Below the pieces are notes generated by a model. That model had not been told where the DNA came from. It did not search any database and saw nothing but the letters and a program-made list of their open reading frames with translations. The position numbers and the translations under genes were made by a program. A DNA stretch of 57,735 nucleotides from a virus. How positions within the stretch are numbered: the first letter of the stretch is position 1; each line of letters opens with the position of its first letter. Shown piece by piece: positions 40,143-48,104 of the stretch. The stretch is taken from the IMG/VR virus record IMGVR_UViG_3300018083_000004, positions 1 through 57,735 of that record. One strand, given 5' to 3'.

Positions 40143-41513
40143 CTATTTTCCAATTTCGCCGAAACGCTTTGCCAACGCGAGCACCGCGTTGCGTGTGTCG
40201 CCGGTGCCGGGCGTCTTCGGTTCGCTCGGCTGATTTGCGCCAGGCGCTGGTGCTGGCGGATTCTTGACGCGGTCGATATTCGCCTGCGTCTGCTCTCGCA
40301 TGAGATCCAGCGGCATCATGTTCACCTGCACCAGATAGTCGTCGCCGCCCTTGCCGATCGGGTTCATGTCCTGCAACTCGCGAATGTCGTTTGCGGAGAG
40401 CCAGCCGTTTTGCCTGCCGATCGCGAAAGCCTCATGCTGAGACTTGATATCGGCGCGCAGGAGTGAGGCGAAGTTGAGTTTGGTGTAATACACCCCGCGT
40501 TGCTGGCGACCGAAAAACTTGATGTCGCATTCCAGTTCTATCCTCCGGGCCCAAGGCAACAAAGTCTGCTGCACGAACTCCAGGGACTGTTGCTCAATGT
40601 TGTTGTTTGTTGATCGATCTAGCTCGAACACGCGATGCGGCGGCACGCCGAACCAGCGACAGATTTCGGTGACGCCAAACTTTCTCGATTCCAGAAATTG
40701 CGCATCCTCTGGAGGCACTGCAATCTGCTTCCACTGCATGCCCTGATCGATGTACGTGGTCTGCCCAGCTCGCCCAGGGCCGCGGTATTTGTCGTTGAAC
40801 TCCTTCAGCATGGCGTCAACCGCTTCCGGAGATAGGGCCTTGCCCACCGGCGCCTCGATCACCCCGCCCAGGTGCGCGCCGTTGCCGAAGAAAGCTGCGC
40901 CGAACTGCTCCATGGCCAGCCCCAACCCAATGGTCTCGCGCGCTAGCCCGATTACCGAATAGCCCATAACTCCGTCACCAAGGCCATGTAGGTGCAAGAT
41001 ATCGGCGGGCGCGAATTCGGTAACCTCCCTGGTGCGATTACTGACGCGATACATCAACTCATCGAATTCATTTCGAAATGTGCTTACGCGCCACGGCTCA
41101 ATCGGCCAAAGATTGACCGGTTCTCCGCGGTTGTTGCGCTCGATCTCGGCGAAGGCGTTTCCGCGCAGGATCGCATACTGCAGCATCGTCTCCCAGAAAC
41201 TTACGGCGTTGATCTCCGGGTTCGGCTGCATGGAAATCAGCCAGTCGGCCGCATGCGTCGGCATCTTTATTCGGCTCGCCCCATCCTGCCGATAGACTCT
41301 GAACGGCATGCACGCGATCGGCTCTACGATAGTTCGCACCGCCGCGTAGACGGTGCTGAGCGTCATTGCGTTATCTTCGATGACATGCACGCCACTAACA
41401 TTGCGCGCGTAACGATGTTGCGCATGGCGACCGCCCGCCACATCGCGTGCCGTCTGCGCCACATTGCGCACGCTCTGCCACCAGCCGCTAAGTATCGTCA
41501 TGGGATTGCGCAT
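40143..41513 (-). CDS. Portal protein (HK97 type)
   Basis: 456 aa. Hallmarks: T-V-Y-A-A-V-R-T-I-V-E-P-I-A near residue 55, G-N-A-F-A-E-I-E-R, P-A-D-I-L-H-L-H-G, G-Y-S-V-I-G-L-A-R, and W-F-G-V-P-P-H-R-V. It forms the dodecameric DNA gate. It overlaps the large terminase gene by 26 bases. Confidence 0.93.
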   Translation of the reverse strand: MRNPMTILSGWWQSVRNVAQTARDVAGGRHAQHRYARNVSGVHVIEDNAMTLSTVYAAVRTIVEPIACMPFRVYRQDGASRIKMPTHAADWLISMQPNPEINAVSFWETMLQYAILRGNAFAEIERNNRGEPVNLWPIEPWRVSTFRNEFDELMYRVSNRTREVTEFAPADILHLHGLGDGVMGYSVIGLARETIGLGLAMEQFGAAFFGNGAHLGGVIEAPVGKALSPEAVDAMLKEFNDKYRGPGRAGQTTYIDQGMQWKQIAVPPEDAQFLESRKFGVTEICRWFGVPPHRVFELDRSTNNNIEQQSLEFVQQTLLPWARRIELECDIKFFGRQQRGVYYTKLNFASLLRADIKSQHEAFAIGRQNGWLSANDIRELQDMNPIGKGGDDYLVQVNMMPLDLMREQTQANIDRVKNPPAPAPGANQPSEPKTPGTGDTRNAVLALAKRFGEIGK

Positions 41514-43440
41514 GTTGTTGTTGCTCCTTGGCCAAACGCTGCTGGGCTTTCGCTTCCCAATAGGAACGAATCGGTGTTAGCGGCATGGGTGGTTGTGCCG
41601 GAGTCTCGTCTGCATCGGGCTCGACGATCTCACCGGCAGGCTCCGGTGCCTGATCGCCATGGCGCGCGACTAACTGTTCGTAGTAGCTTGGCGCGTCCGG
41701 GCGGGAGAGCAACGCTCGGGACATCGCCATGATCAGGGCGATGCTCGCATCGATTTTGTTTTCGACGCGCTCTTTCCGGGGATAGATGTTGTCCTTTACA
41801 TCGCGATGGCAAACCACGTTGCCGATCATCCAACCGAACACCGGATCGCCGTTGTGGTGAAATCGTCTCGGCCGCGCAGCGATCAGCTCCTCGATCTCTT
41901 TCATCGGTGGGGAGAAATGCAGAATCAGCGGCCTCACCTCCACCATCGGCAAGCCTTCGTCGATCATCTCGCTCGCGAACTGCTGCAACTGGGCCGGATC
42001 GAAACCAATCTCGCCCAATTCAAAGCGTTGCAGATCGCCATCCACGTCCGACGCTCCAATCAACTCCTCGCGCACGTCGGCGATGTCGGTGACGTTGCCG
42101 TTGGACACCCGGATCCAGCCATCACGCTCCCAGCCGGCTAGTTGTTCGTTGCCCTTCGCTTCGATCAGCGTGCGATTCGAGTAGTAGCGTCCAAACGCGT
42201 AGTAGTGAGTCTGCAGCGCGCCGCCTTCGCCGGTAGTCAACTCACGGGTGAACACCTTCACCTTGGCGAACAAGTCCTTTTTGAAAGCAGCGTCTAGCCC
42301 GACGATGCAGCGTTCACCATGAAAGTCTGATTCCTTCAGCGTCGGATCCGCGCACGCTTCCCATTCGAGCATGTTCATCCATCCGGCATCCGCTCCGACC
42401 CATACGTTGCAACGCTTGGTGAGAAACTCGCCGAGTGCGGCGGCCTGCGTAGCGGCCATGCGCGTCATGCGCCGCATGTCCTCCAAGTCGACCGAGATGC
42501 CTAGATTGGGATTCGCCTTGATCCAGTTCGTCTCGTTGAACGGGTCTTTTTCTTCCCCGGCATCCAGCGTATAGATGATGCCCCAGGTGCTGTCATCCTC
42601 GGCGCAGTTGCCTTCGACCTTGTAACCCAGACCGCCGTGCGCCAACAGCGTCGCATTGAGAATCTTGGTGATATACAGCCGCACGTCGTAACACACGCCG
42701 GAACGATCCGATCCGGCTGTGGTGATCTTCCAGATCAGCGGTTGCGCGCGCGAACCCAGGCTGCTATCGATGACGTCATGGACGCGGCGTGTCTTGTGAG
42801 CGTGGAGCTCGTCAATTGCAGCGAATGACGTATTGAGCCCGTCAAGCGTACTGCCTTCGGCCGAAAGAGGAACCATCTTCGAGCCGCTGAGGTCGATCGC
42901 GAGGGAATTCTCGTAGACGCGTACTCCGAACTGCCGGCGAAATTCCGGCTCCAATTGCGCCATCTGCTTGGCGATGTTGAAAACGATCTTGGCCTGCTCG
43001 CGCGTGGTGGCTGCGGCGTAGACTTCGGCCCCCATCTCGTTATCGATGGTCAATGCCGCCAGGCTGAGCGCGCCCAGGATGCTGGTCTTCGCGTTCTTGC
43101 GGCCTACGTCCAAGTAGGCAGTGCGAAAGCGGCGCATGCCGGTTTTGCGATGCACCCATCCGTAGACACAACACAGACAGAAACATTGCCACGGCTCGAG
43201 CACGATATGCATGCCGGCCCATTGCGCGCCCTTCACATGCGGCAGCAATTCCACGAACGCGCACCGTTGCTCTGCCTTGTCCGCATCGAAACGATAGGGC
43301 CAACTTTTATCGGTCTTGCTGCGTTCCAGATCGTCGATCTGGCGCTGACACGCGGCCTTCACCCATTTGCAGGCTAGGATCTTTCCGCTCAGTACGTCGC
43401 GCGCGTATCGCTCGGCCGTCTTGACGTGCGGCGTATTCAT
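41488..43440 (-). CDS. terL: Large terminase subunit (HK97/Terminase_1 type)
   Basis: 650 aa DNA-packaging motor. The ATPase domain has a Walker-A-like V-G-R-K-N-A-K-T-S (about residues 111-119) and Walker B A-A-I-D-E-L-H. The nuclease domain begins V-G-L-D-A-A-F-K-K-D (about 380). The C-terminal 90 residues are Pro/Glu/Gln-rich. Its start overlaps the spanin stop, an unusual location since lysis genes normally follow the tail operon. Confidence 0.93.
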   Translation of the reverse strand: MNTPHVKTAERYARDVLSGKILACKWVKAACQRQIDDLERSKTDKSWPYRFDADKAEQRCAFVELLPHVKGAQWAGMHIVLEPWQCFCLCCVYGWVHRKTGMRRFRTAYLDVGRKNAKTSILGALSLAALTIDNEMGAEVYAAATTREQAKIVFNIAKQMAQLEPEFRRQFGVRVYENSLAIDLSGSKMVPLSAEGSTLDGLNTSFAAIDELHAHKTRRVHDVIDSSLGSRAQPLIWKITTAGSDRSGVCYDVRLYITKILNATLLAHGGLGYKVEGNCAEDDSTWGIIYTLDAGEEKDPFNETNWIKANPNLGISVDLEDMRRMTRMAATQAAALGEFLTKRCNVWVGADAGWMNMLEWEACADPTLKESDFHGERCIVGLDAAFKKDLFAKVKVFTRELTTGEGGALQTHYYAFGRYYSNRTLIEAKGNEQLAGWERDGWIRVSNGNVTDIADVREELIGASDVDGDLQRFELGEIGFDPAQLQQFASEMIDEGLPMVEVRPLILHFSPPMKEIEELIAARPRRFHHNGDPVFGWMIGNVVCHRDVKDNIYPRKERVENKIDASIALIMAMSRALLSRPDAPSYYEQLVARHGDQAPEPAGEIVEPDADETPAQPPMPLTPIRSYWEAKAQQRLAKEQQQHAQSHDDT

Positions 43441-43952
43441 TTAATCCCGCGCACGTACTCCTGGCAGCTCGCTAGTTTTTGGGCGCACTCGTCGGCTGTT
43501 GCCAGGATGTCGATGAGCCCGTCTCGCCGATCGCCTTGTACGCATCTAGGAAGCTCCCCGGTATCGGCAGGGGCTGCATCCACGGTTCGTTGATCGTCGA
43601 CGGTGGCTGCGGGCACGGGGCCGCTACCGCTATGGGCTTTGGCGGCGCTGGCGCGCAGGCCGTCATAGCGAACGCGCAGAGCAGAATAGCTGGTGTTGAA
43701 CGCACTGGTGGTCTCCTGCACCTTCCGGGCCCCAGCGGCTTCGATCTGCTGGTTTTCCTCCAGGCGCTTAATAATCTCTGCCGCAGCGGCACTCTGATAG
43801 TCAGCCAAGTCTTGCTTGGCTTTGGCCGTCTGCTCGAGCGCGGCCGACGTCTCATGCTGGGCATGCCATACGCGCACCTGTTGCGCTCCGCCTATCAGCA
43901 GAGCCAACACCGACATGCCGGCGAACACGTAAACGCTCAGGGGCAGCGGCAC
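43437..43952 (-). CDS. Rz: Rz-like inner-membrane spanin
   Basis: 171 aa: an N-terminal transmembrane anchor (L-S-V-Y-V-F-A-G-M-S-V-L-A-L-L-I, residues 5-20), a long periplasmic coiled coil (about 25-110) and a Cys-bearing C-terminal segment. A lipoprotein gene lies within it in another frame, as in lambda. It joins with Rz1 to fuse inner and outer membranes at lysis. Start overlaps the holin stop. Confidence 0.85.
   Translation of the reverse strand: MPLPLSVYVFAGMSVLALLIGGAQQVRVWHAQHETSAALEQTAKAKQDLADYQSAAAAEIIKRLEENQQIEAAGARKVQETTSAFNTSYSALRVRYDGLRASAAKAHSGSGPVPAATVDDQRTVDAAPADTGELPRCVQGDRRDGLIDILATADECAQKLASCQEYVRGIK
43472..43705 (-). CDS. Rz1: Rz1-like outer-membrane spanin lipoprotein (nested)
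   Basis: 77 aa from a GTG at 43705, fully inside Rz. The signal peptide (T-P-A-I-L-L-C-A-F) leads to lipobox A-M-T-A-C (Cys at residue 17), then a proline-rich segment (A-P-A-P-P-K-P ... C-P-Q-P-P), the hallmark of Rz1. An ATG farther upstream in the frame would add a basic, non-signal sequence. Confidence 0.75.
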   Translation of the reverse strand: MRSTPAILLCAFAMTACAPAPPKPIAVAAPCPQPPSTINEPWMQPLPIPGSFLDAYKAIGETGSSTSWQQPTSAPKN

Positions 43953-44311
43953 TATTTGCTCTTGGTGGTCTTGGTGCTGACGCTGGTGGCGTCGGTCGAC
44001 GTCGTGGAGTCCGTCTCAGCGGCCCGGCGCCCCTCGTCGTAGGTCTTGTAGATGAACCCCATCAGGGCGCTTGCCGGCACGGTCAGGGCCGCTATCACCA
44101 AGCCGAGCTCGGCACCGCTCTTGCCCGGCAAGCTGGCGTAGCCCTTCGCCCAGCGGTACACGTCGATCATCATCCACAGCACGGCGATGATCATGGCGCG
44201 CCGGATGATCAGGCGCTGGTCGATGAAGTCCAGCAGGCCGCCGAGCGCTGCATCGGTGAGTGTGCGCAGGCTGGTTATCAGAGCGAGCAGGGTTTTCATG
44301 GGGCTTGACAA
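43952..44311 (-). CDS. Holin-like membrane protein (119 aa)
   Basis: Two hydrophobic helices are predicted (I-I-R-R-A-M-I-I-A-V-L-W-M-M-I around 36-52 and L-G-L-V-I-A-A-L-T-V-P-A-S-A-L-M-G around 69-88), with a charged Ser/Thr/Lys-rich C-terminal tail. Its place immediately before Rz/Rz1 strongly suggests a holin. ATG is taken at 44311; ATG 44299 is possible. Confidence 0.7.
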   Translation of the reverse strand: MSSPMKTLLALITSLRTLTDAALGGLLDFIDQRLIIRRAMIIAVLWMMIDVYRWAKGYASLPGKSGAELGLVIAALTVPASALMGFIYKTYDEGRRAAETDSTTSTDATSVSTKTTKSK

Positions 44312-44333
44312 GTTAGCCTTGTAAGGCTAGAGT
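44305..44333 (+). promoter_or_regulatory. Promoter with immunity-type operator, antisense to late operon
   Basis: Perfect -35 TTGACA (44305-44310), 17-bp spacer and -10 TAGAGT (44328-44333). The spacer carries an exact inverted repeat TAGCC-N6-GGCTA (44314-44329), whose last two bases overlap the -10. The same promoter/operator layout exists at pL (53041-53070) and pR (52248-52276). It drives the plus-strand pair 44342-44781 and probably is silent under the prophage repressor. Confidence 0.8.
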
Positions 44334-44341
44334 GTTTGCAA

Positions 44342-44509
44342 ATGATTACTAGACGAATAGCCTCCTACCTGCTAGCCGCCCTTGGCGTGTTGCCTGCCAT
44401 GATTGCGATCAGGCTGTTGCAGGCCGGAGATCTGAGCCTGGCCGCCTGGCTGGGCGTTCTGGCCGCTGCGTTCTGGGTGGCCGCGTTCAAGGTTGACAGA
44501 CGCGGCTAA
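44342..44509 (+). CDS. Small membrane protein, antisense pair gene 1 (55 aa)
   Basis: MITRRIASYLLAALGV...: two hydrophobic helices (residues about 8-24 and 31-49) separated by a short charged turn. ATG 44342 lies 8-9 bases after the -10 hexamer, so the mRNA probably begins at or next to the start codon (leaderless). Encoded opposite to all neighbours. No family recognised. Confidence 0.65.
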   Translation: MITRRIASYLLAALGVLPAMIAIRLLQAGDLSLAAWLGVLAAAFWVAAFKVDRRG

Positions 44510-44514
44510 AGACG

Positions 44515-44781
44515 ATGGTCGCCTTCTTCAACGTCTGCGGCCTCGTCGCCCTGCTCTGCGCTCTCGCCCTGTTCTGGCAGCCGAACTTGAGCGCTGCCAC
44601 CGCAGGCATGTTCATCTGCACGGCCGTGTTCTGGATAGGCGCTGCTTTGCTCCACGAACTGCAACTGCAACGCAAGATGCAATCGATTACGGCGCAACTG
44701 CTCGAGCGCAGCATCAAGTCGAGCGCCACTCCCGTCCTGCAACAGCAAGTCTTATCGGTCCGGGCTAAGCCCCTCTCTTGA
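44515..44781 (+). CDS. Small membrane protein, antisense pair gene 2 (88 aa)
   Basis: Begins 5 bases after gene 1. Two transmembrane helices (residues about 2-19 and 27-48) are followed by an amphipathic, cytoplasmic helical tail (Q-L-Q-R-K-M-Q-S-I-T-A-Q-L-L-E-R). It overlaps the 3' end of terS (opposite strand) by 17 bases. No homologue recognised; topology is like small phage exclusion or lysis-timing proteins. Confidence 0.6.
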   Translation: MVAFFNVCGLVALLCALALFWQPNLSAATAGMFICTAVFWIGAALLHELQLQRKMQSITAQLLERSIKSSATPVLQQQVLSVRAKPLS

Positions 44782-45277
44782 ACTGGCCCCAGCCTGGCTT
44801 AGCGGATTCCGCCCCACGCAATTGCGCCGGTTCCATAGTTGCGCCAGGCACTCGAGTGCGCGAACTCGGAGTTAACCCAAACTCCACGCACAGCTTGGCG
44901 TACATCTCTTGCGCTCGATTCGATACCGCGAGCCATGGCGATTGCATCGGGTAACCCTTCGGCGATTTCACGAACAGACCGCTACCGCCTCCGGCTTGAT
45001 CAGCCATCGCCTTGATCTGGTTTTCCGCCTCAAGATATCTGCCCCAGGTGGTACAGACCATCGCGAGAGCTCCGCGGTCGACATGAGCGATGATGCCGCC
45101 TAGCAGTTTGGTCAGTCGGTTCCATTCCTTGCGCGCATCCCCCTTCAAGTGACGCGGACATGAAATGTGTTCCGCTGGAGGCGGTCGGAAGTCGTCGATC
45201 GGTATCGGACGTTTACCCGGGTTGTTCCTGATGATCTTTAGTGTTGTCGGTGTCGGCTTGCGCCCGCGCGTTGCCAT
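44765..45277 (-). CDS. terS: Small terminase subunit (P27 family)
   Basis: 170 aa. The start (M-A-T-R-G-R-K-P-T-P-T-x-L-K) and C-P-R-H-L-K-G-D-A-R-K-E-W-N-R, then D-R-G-A-L-A, are diagnostic for P27-like small terminases. ATG 45277 follows GAGGC and lies inside the methyltransferase C-terminus (65 bp overlap). Recognises packaging DNA with the large subunit. Confidence 0.9.
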   Translation of the reverse strand: MATRGRKPTPTTLKIIRNNPGKRPIPIDDFRPPPAEHISCPRHLKGDARKEWNRLTKLLGGIIAHVDRGALAMVCTTWGRYLEAENQIKAMADQAGGGSGLFVKSPKGYPMQSPWLAVSNRAQEMYAKLCVEFGLTPSSRTRVPGATMEPAQLRGAESAKPGWGQFKRGA

Positions 45278-46574
45278 CTGTCGCCTCTGTTAGTTTTCGG
45301 GCTATCGAGATTTCTTCAAAAATCCGGCCATCGCCCTCGAGAACAGCCTTGTGCCCGGTGAAGTTCTGCCAGCGCTGAACGGCCACGTCGACATAAACCG
45401 GCAGCAGTTCCTGCGCATAACAGATGCGGCCGGTCTGTTCGCAGGCGATCACCGTGGTGCCGCTTCCAAGGAATGGGTCATAGACCGCTTGGCCCGGATT
45501 AGAATTGTTTTCGACCGGACGGCGCATGCACTCGACGGGCTTTTGGGTGCTGTGGCCGGTTTCGGATTTCATGTGCTCGATTTGCCAGAGCGTCGTTTGC
45601 GACCGGTCGCCGGACCAATGCCCAGTTGCGCCTTTGCGCACGGCATACCAGCATGGCTCGTGCTGCCAGTGATAATCGCCGCGGCTGATTACAAAGCGCG
45701 GTTTGGCCCACACTATCTGGCAGCGGATAACAAAGCCGACCGCCTCCAGCGATTGCTGAACAATGGCGGCATGCCGACCGCCATGCCAGCAATAGGCAAC
45801 CTGACCCGGAAACAGCGCCCACGCCTCGCGCCAGTCAGAGCGGTTATCGTTGCCAACCCGTCCTATGGCTCTAACGGTTAGACCGTTGGGCATATATGCA
45901 TGATTTCGCCAGTCTGGATCGTAGTCGACCCCATACGGCGGATCCGTGACCATGAGGTTCGGTTTGACGCCAGCGAGCAGCCGCTCCACATCCTCAGTCT
46001 TGGTGCTATCCCCGCACGCCACCCGATGCCGCCCACAAAGCCACACGTCGCCCGTAGCGCTTACCGGGCGCGCCGGGATAGGCGGAGCGTCGTCGGGGTC
46101 CGTTAAACCGCCTGTCGGGCCAACAAGGCGATCCAATTCTGAAGATCCAAAGCCGATTAGGCCGAGATTTGCTCCAACACCCTGCAACTGCGTGAGCTCG
46201 TCACTTAGCAGAGGTAAGTCCCAGTCTGCATTTAACGACAGCTTGTTGTCCGCCAGGATATAGGCTCGGCGCTGAGCTTGCGTCCAGCCGGCGCAATCGA
46301 TGACCGGCGCGGTTCCGAGCGGTATGCTCTCCCCCCCAGGGAGCTTGATGCCCATGCCTTCCGCGTACAGCAATACGGCCGCTAAAACCCGCCCATGACC
46401 GGCGACAATGCCGTCACCGTCAGCCAGAATCGGGTTGGTCCAGCCCCATTCCAGCATCGCGTCCGCGATTTGACGCACTTGCTCCCGACTATGCCTGCGC
46501 GCGTTGCGCGCATATGGAACTAGTTCTGCTATCGGCCGAAAGACCGCCTGCACGCCTGCCGTCGCGTTACCCAC
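45213..46574 (-). CDS. ParB-domain DNA methyltransferase (N4/N6 type)
   Basis: About 453 aa. The N-terminal ParB/Srx-like domain reads P-I-A-E-L-V-P-Y-A-R-N-A-R-x-H-S, then V-A-G-H-G-R. The methyltransferase part has the catalytic D-P-P-Y-G early and the SAM motif F-L-G-S-G-T-T late (beta-class order), with S-T-Q-K-P-V-E-C-M. Common upstream of phage terminases. It likely modifies adenine or cytosine amino groups, perhaps to avoid host restriction. GTG 46574 lies behind AAGGAGG, although the spacing is short; the frame remains open to 46754. Confidence 0.88.
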   Translation of the reverse strand: MGNATAGVQAVFRPIAELVPYARNARRHSREQVRQIADAMLEWGWTNPILADGDGIVAGHGRVLAAVLLYAEGMGIKLPGGESIPLGTAPVIDCAGWTQAQRRAYILADNKLSLNADWDLPLLSDELTQLQGVGANLGLIGFGSSELDRLVGPTGGLTDPDDAPPIPARPVSATGDVWLCGRHRVACGDSTKTEDVERLLAGVKPNLMVTDPPYGVDYDPDWRNHAYMPNGLTVRAIGRVGNDNRSDWREAWALFPGQVAYCWHGGRHAAIVQQSLEAVGFVIRCQIVWAKPRFVISRGDYHWQHEPCWYAVRKGATGHWSGDRSQTTLWQIEHMKSETGHSTQKPVECMRRPVENNSNPGQAVYDPFLGSGTTVIACEQTGRICYAQELLPVYVDVAVQRWQNFTGHKAVLEGDGRIFEEISIARKLTEATDGNARAQADTDNTKDHQEQPG

Positions 46575-46772
46575 ATACCTCCTTGTATACCCTGCCGCCT
46601 TGAAATTCGCGGAAAAATAAATTTTAGCGCGCGCACGCATTCTCGTCGCCAGTCTGCAGAGATCCGGACCCCCCATCCCCCGTCCTACACCGCGCATGGC
46701 GCAGTCGACAAAGGCACGCGAGTACATGTGCATAGTCTCAGCGCTGCCACGCACAGCGCCTTATCTAGTCAG

Positions 46773-46919
46773 TCATAGGTGGGTGATATGACCCGCCAAC
46801 ATAGAAGCCGTGAGACATGCCAGCCCTGCGGCCTGCAGGTTAACGCGACCACCAGACACACCAACAGCAGACAGTATGAACAGGATCAAGGCGGCGATCA
46901 GAAAGCCTAGTGCGATCAT
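46773..46919 (-). CDS. Small membrane protein (48 aa)
   Basis: ATG 46919 with AGGAGAG upstream. The first half is a long hydrophobic helix (M-I-A-L-G-F-L-I-A-A-L-I-L-F-I-L) and residues about 27-42 a second weaker one. Short enough to be missed by standard gene finding. Between it and the methyltransferase start (46575-46772) nothing else is evident. Confidence 0.55.
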   Translation of the reverse strand: MIALGFLIAALILFILSAVGVSGGRVNLQAAGLACLTASMLAGHITHL

Positions 46920-46931
46920 GACAGTGCTCTC

Positions 46932-47045
46932 CTATGCGATGCTCAGTAATCGAACCATCATGGCTCCACACTGCAAGCACTTTTTAGTGCCGTCTGGGTT
47001 GTCGGCTCCGCAGTTATTGCACTTCATTGTCATGCGATAGCGCAT
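46932..47045 (-). CDS. Mini zinc-ribbon protein (37 aa)
   Basis: ATG 47045 with AAGGAG upstream. M-K-C-N-N-C-G-A-D-N-P-D-G-T-K-K-C-L-Q-C-G: two CxxC knuckles 12 residues apart, an almost minimal zinc ribbon. Its SD and tight packing with the HNH gene support expression. Confidence 0.65.
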   Translation of the reverse strand: MRYRMTMKCNNCGADNPDGTKKCLQCGAMMVRLLSIA

Positions 47046-47049
47046 GGTT

Positions 47050-47421
47050 TTAACTCCTTGAAGCATTTCCGAATCCGTGATCGAAGGTCGCAGTCTTTGC
47101 GTCATGGCAGGCCTTTGCAAGCGATTGATGGTTCTCTGGATCCCAGAACAACATTTCGTCACCATGATGCGGCACGATGTGATCGACTATTGAGGCAGCC
47201 ACTAACTTGCCCGCATGCTTCTCACACATGCAGAACGGATGCGCACGCAGGAACGCTATGCGGTACTTGCGCCACGCAGGCCCATACAGCCGATAGGTAG
47301 GCTTGTCCCTGCGTTCGTTGACAGCCCTGCGTATGGTTCTGTCATGATCACTGCATCTGCCTTGGTGGACCAGCTTAGGGCAGGCAGGATAAGTGCAGGG
47401 GCGTAATGCAGCGATACTCAC
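47050..47421 (-). CDS. HNH endonuclease near terminase (HK97 gp74-like)
   Basis: 123 aa. A zinc-knuckle start (C-T-Y-P-A-C-P ... H-Q-G-R-C-S-D-H), then R-L-Y-G-P-A-W-R-K-Y-R, P-F-C-M-C, V-D-H-I-V-P-H-H-G-D-E and N-H-Q-S-L-A-K-A-C-H-D-A-K. These are the HNH active-site signatures of the packaging-associated family; such proteins stimulate terminase activity in related phages. Its start overlaps the upstream stop. Confidence 0.9.
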   Translation of the reverse strand: MSIAALRPCTYPACPKLVHQGRCSDHDRTIRRAVNERRDKPTYRLYGPAWRKYRIAFLRAHPFCMCEKHAGKLVAASIVDHIVPHHGDEMLFWDPENHQSLAKACHDAKTATFDHGFGNASRS

Positions 47422-47711
47422 GCAGCTACTGCTGTTTCCACAAACGTGGCAGTGACCTTAGCCATGACCCCAGCATTCGACAGATCGGACGCGATGCTCG
47501 ACTCGATAAACATCGCGATCAACGGATGCGCATTCACGGCGACAGCAGCAGCCAGTTGAGCGGATCTCTGCGCCAGTTCGAGCGAAAGATCGTCTATGTC
47601 GTCCGCATTGTCTCGGATGTGCTGCGCCAGATCGCAGATCAGCACAATGGCGCTTTGCTGGACACCAAAGGTGCCCTGAACCTTGACGATGAGATCGTCC
47701 AGCGCCTGCAT
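47418..47711 (-). CDS. Small helical protein with F-x-E-S tail (97 aa)
   Basis: Residues 1-62 are a paralogue of the protein encoded at 47778-48104 (M-Q-x-L-D-D-L-x-x-K-V ... A-Q-L-A-A-A-V-A-x-N). Residues 63-97 instead contain two F-x-E-S/T repeats (A-M-F-I-E-S-S-I-A-S-D, A-T-F-V-E-T-A-V-A-A), the same unit as the 638-aa repeat protein. An A-rich run (a terminator) precedes its start. Confidence 0.6.
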   Translation of the reverse strand: MQALDDLIVKVQGTFGVQQSAIVLICDLAQHIRDNADDIDDLSLELAQRSAQLAAAVAVNAHPLIAMFIESSIASDLSNAGVMAKVTATFVETAVAA

Positions 47712-47760
47712 AAAAAATTCCGCTCGCCAGTGGTCTGGGTGACTTAAGCGAACGGAATTT
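47712..47760 (-). terminator. Terminator before the F-x-E-S-tailed gene
   Basis: Inverted repeat of 13-base arms (47748-47760 and 47715-47727, one mismatch) ending in a T run (47712-47717) directly in front of ATG 47711. Confidence 0.7.
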
Positions 47761-47777
47761 AAGGGGAGGAGTTCGGT

Positions 47778-48104
47778 TTATGCCGCGGGAGTATTGGCGG
47801 CAACGGCAGCTGCAAGCTTGGCAGATTCCGCGCTGAGCGAATCAGCGATCGCCTGCACCTGTGCAGGATTGCCAGCCGCCGCGGTGAGCTGTGCAGACAG
47901 GCCGTTAAGCAGCGCGATGGCGCTTTCCTCGACGGTATTGATCTCGGTCACTTTCGCTTGCAGATCGTCCAGCTCTTGCATGATGTGGGCTCCTAGGCTC
48001 GTAAAGGCTGCGCTGTTGGCGCTGGAGAGCGTCGCGACGGCAGTCAGAATCGCATCAAGTTTCGCCTCGACCGTATCCAGTCGCAGGAAAATATCGTGCT
48101 CCAT
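47778..48104 (-). CDS. Helical coiled-coil protein (108 aa)
   Basis: ATG 48104 (MEHDIFLRLDTVEAKLD). Alanine-rich helices with two internal similar blocks; the C-terminal half matches its neighbour 47418-47711. Close to many small phage proteins with M-Q-E-L-D-D-L repeats. No role known. Confidence 0.6.
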   Translation of the reverse strand: MEHDIFLRLDTVEAKLDAILTAVATLSSANSAAFTSLGAHIMQELDDLQAKVTEINTVEESAIALLNGLSAQLTAAAGNPAQVQAIADSLSAESAKLAAAVAANTPAA

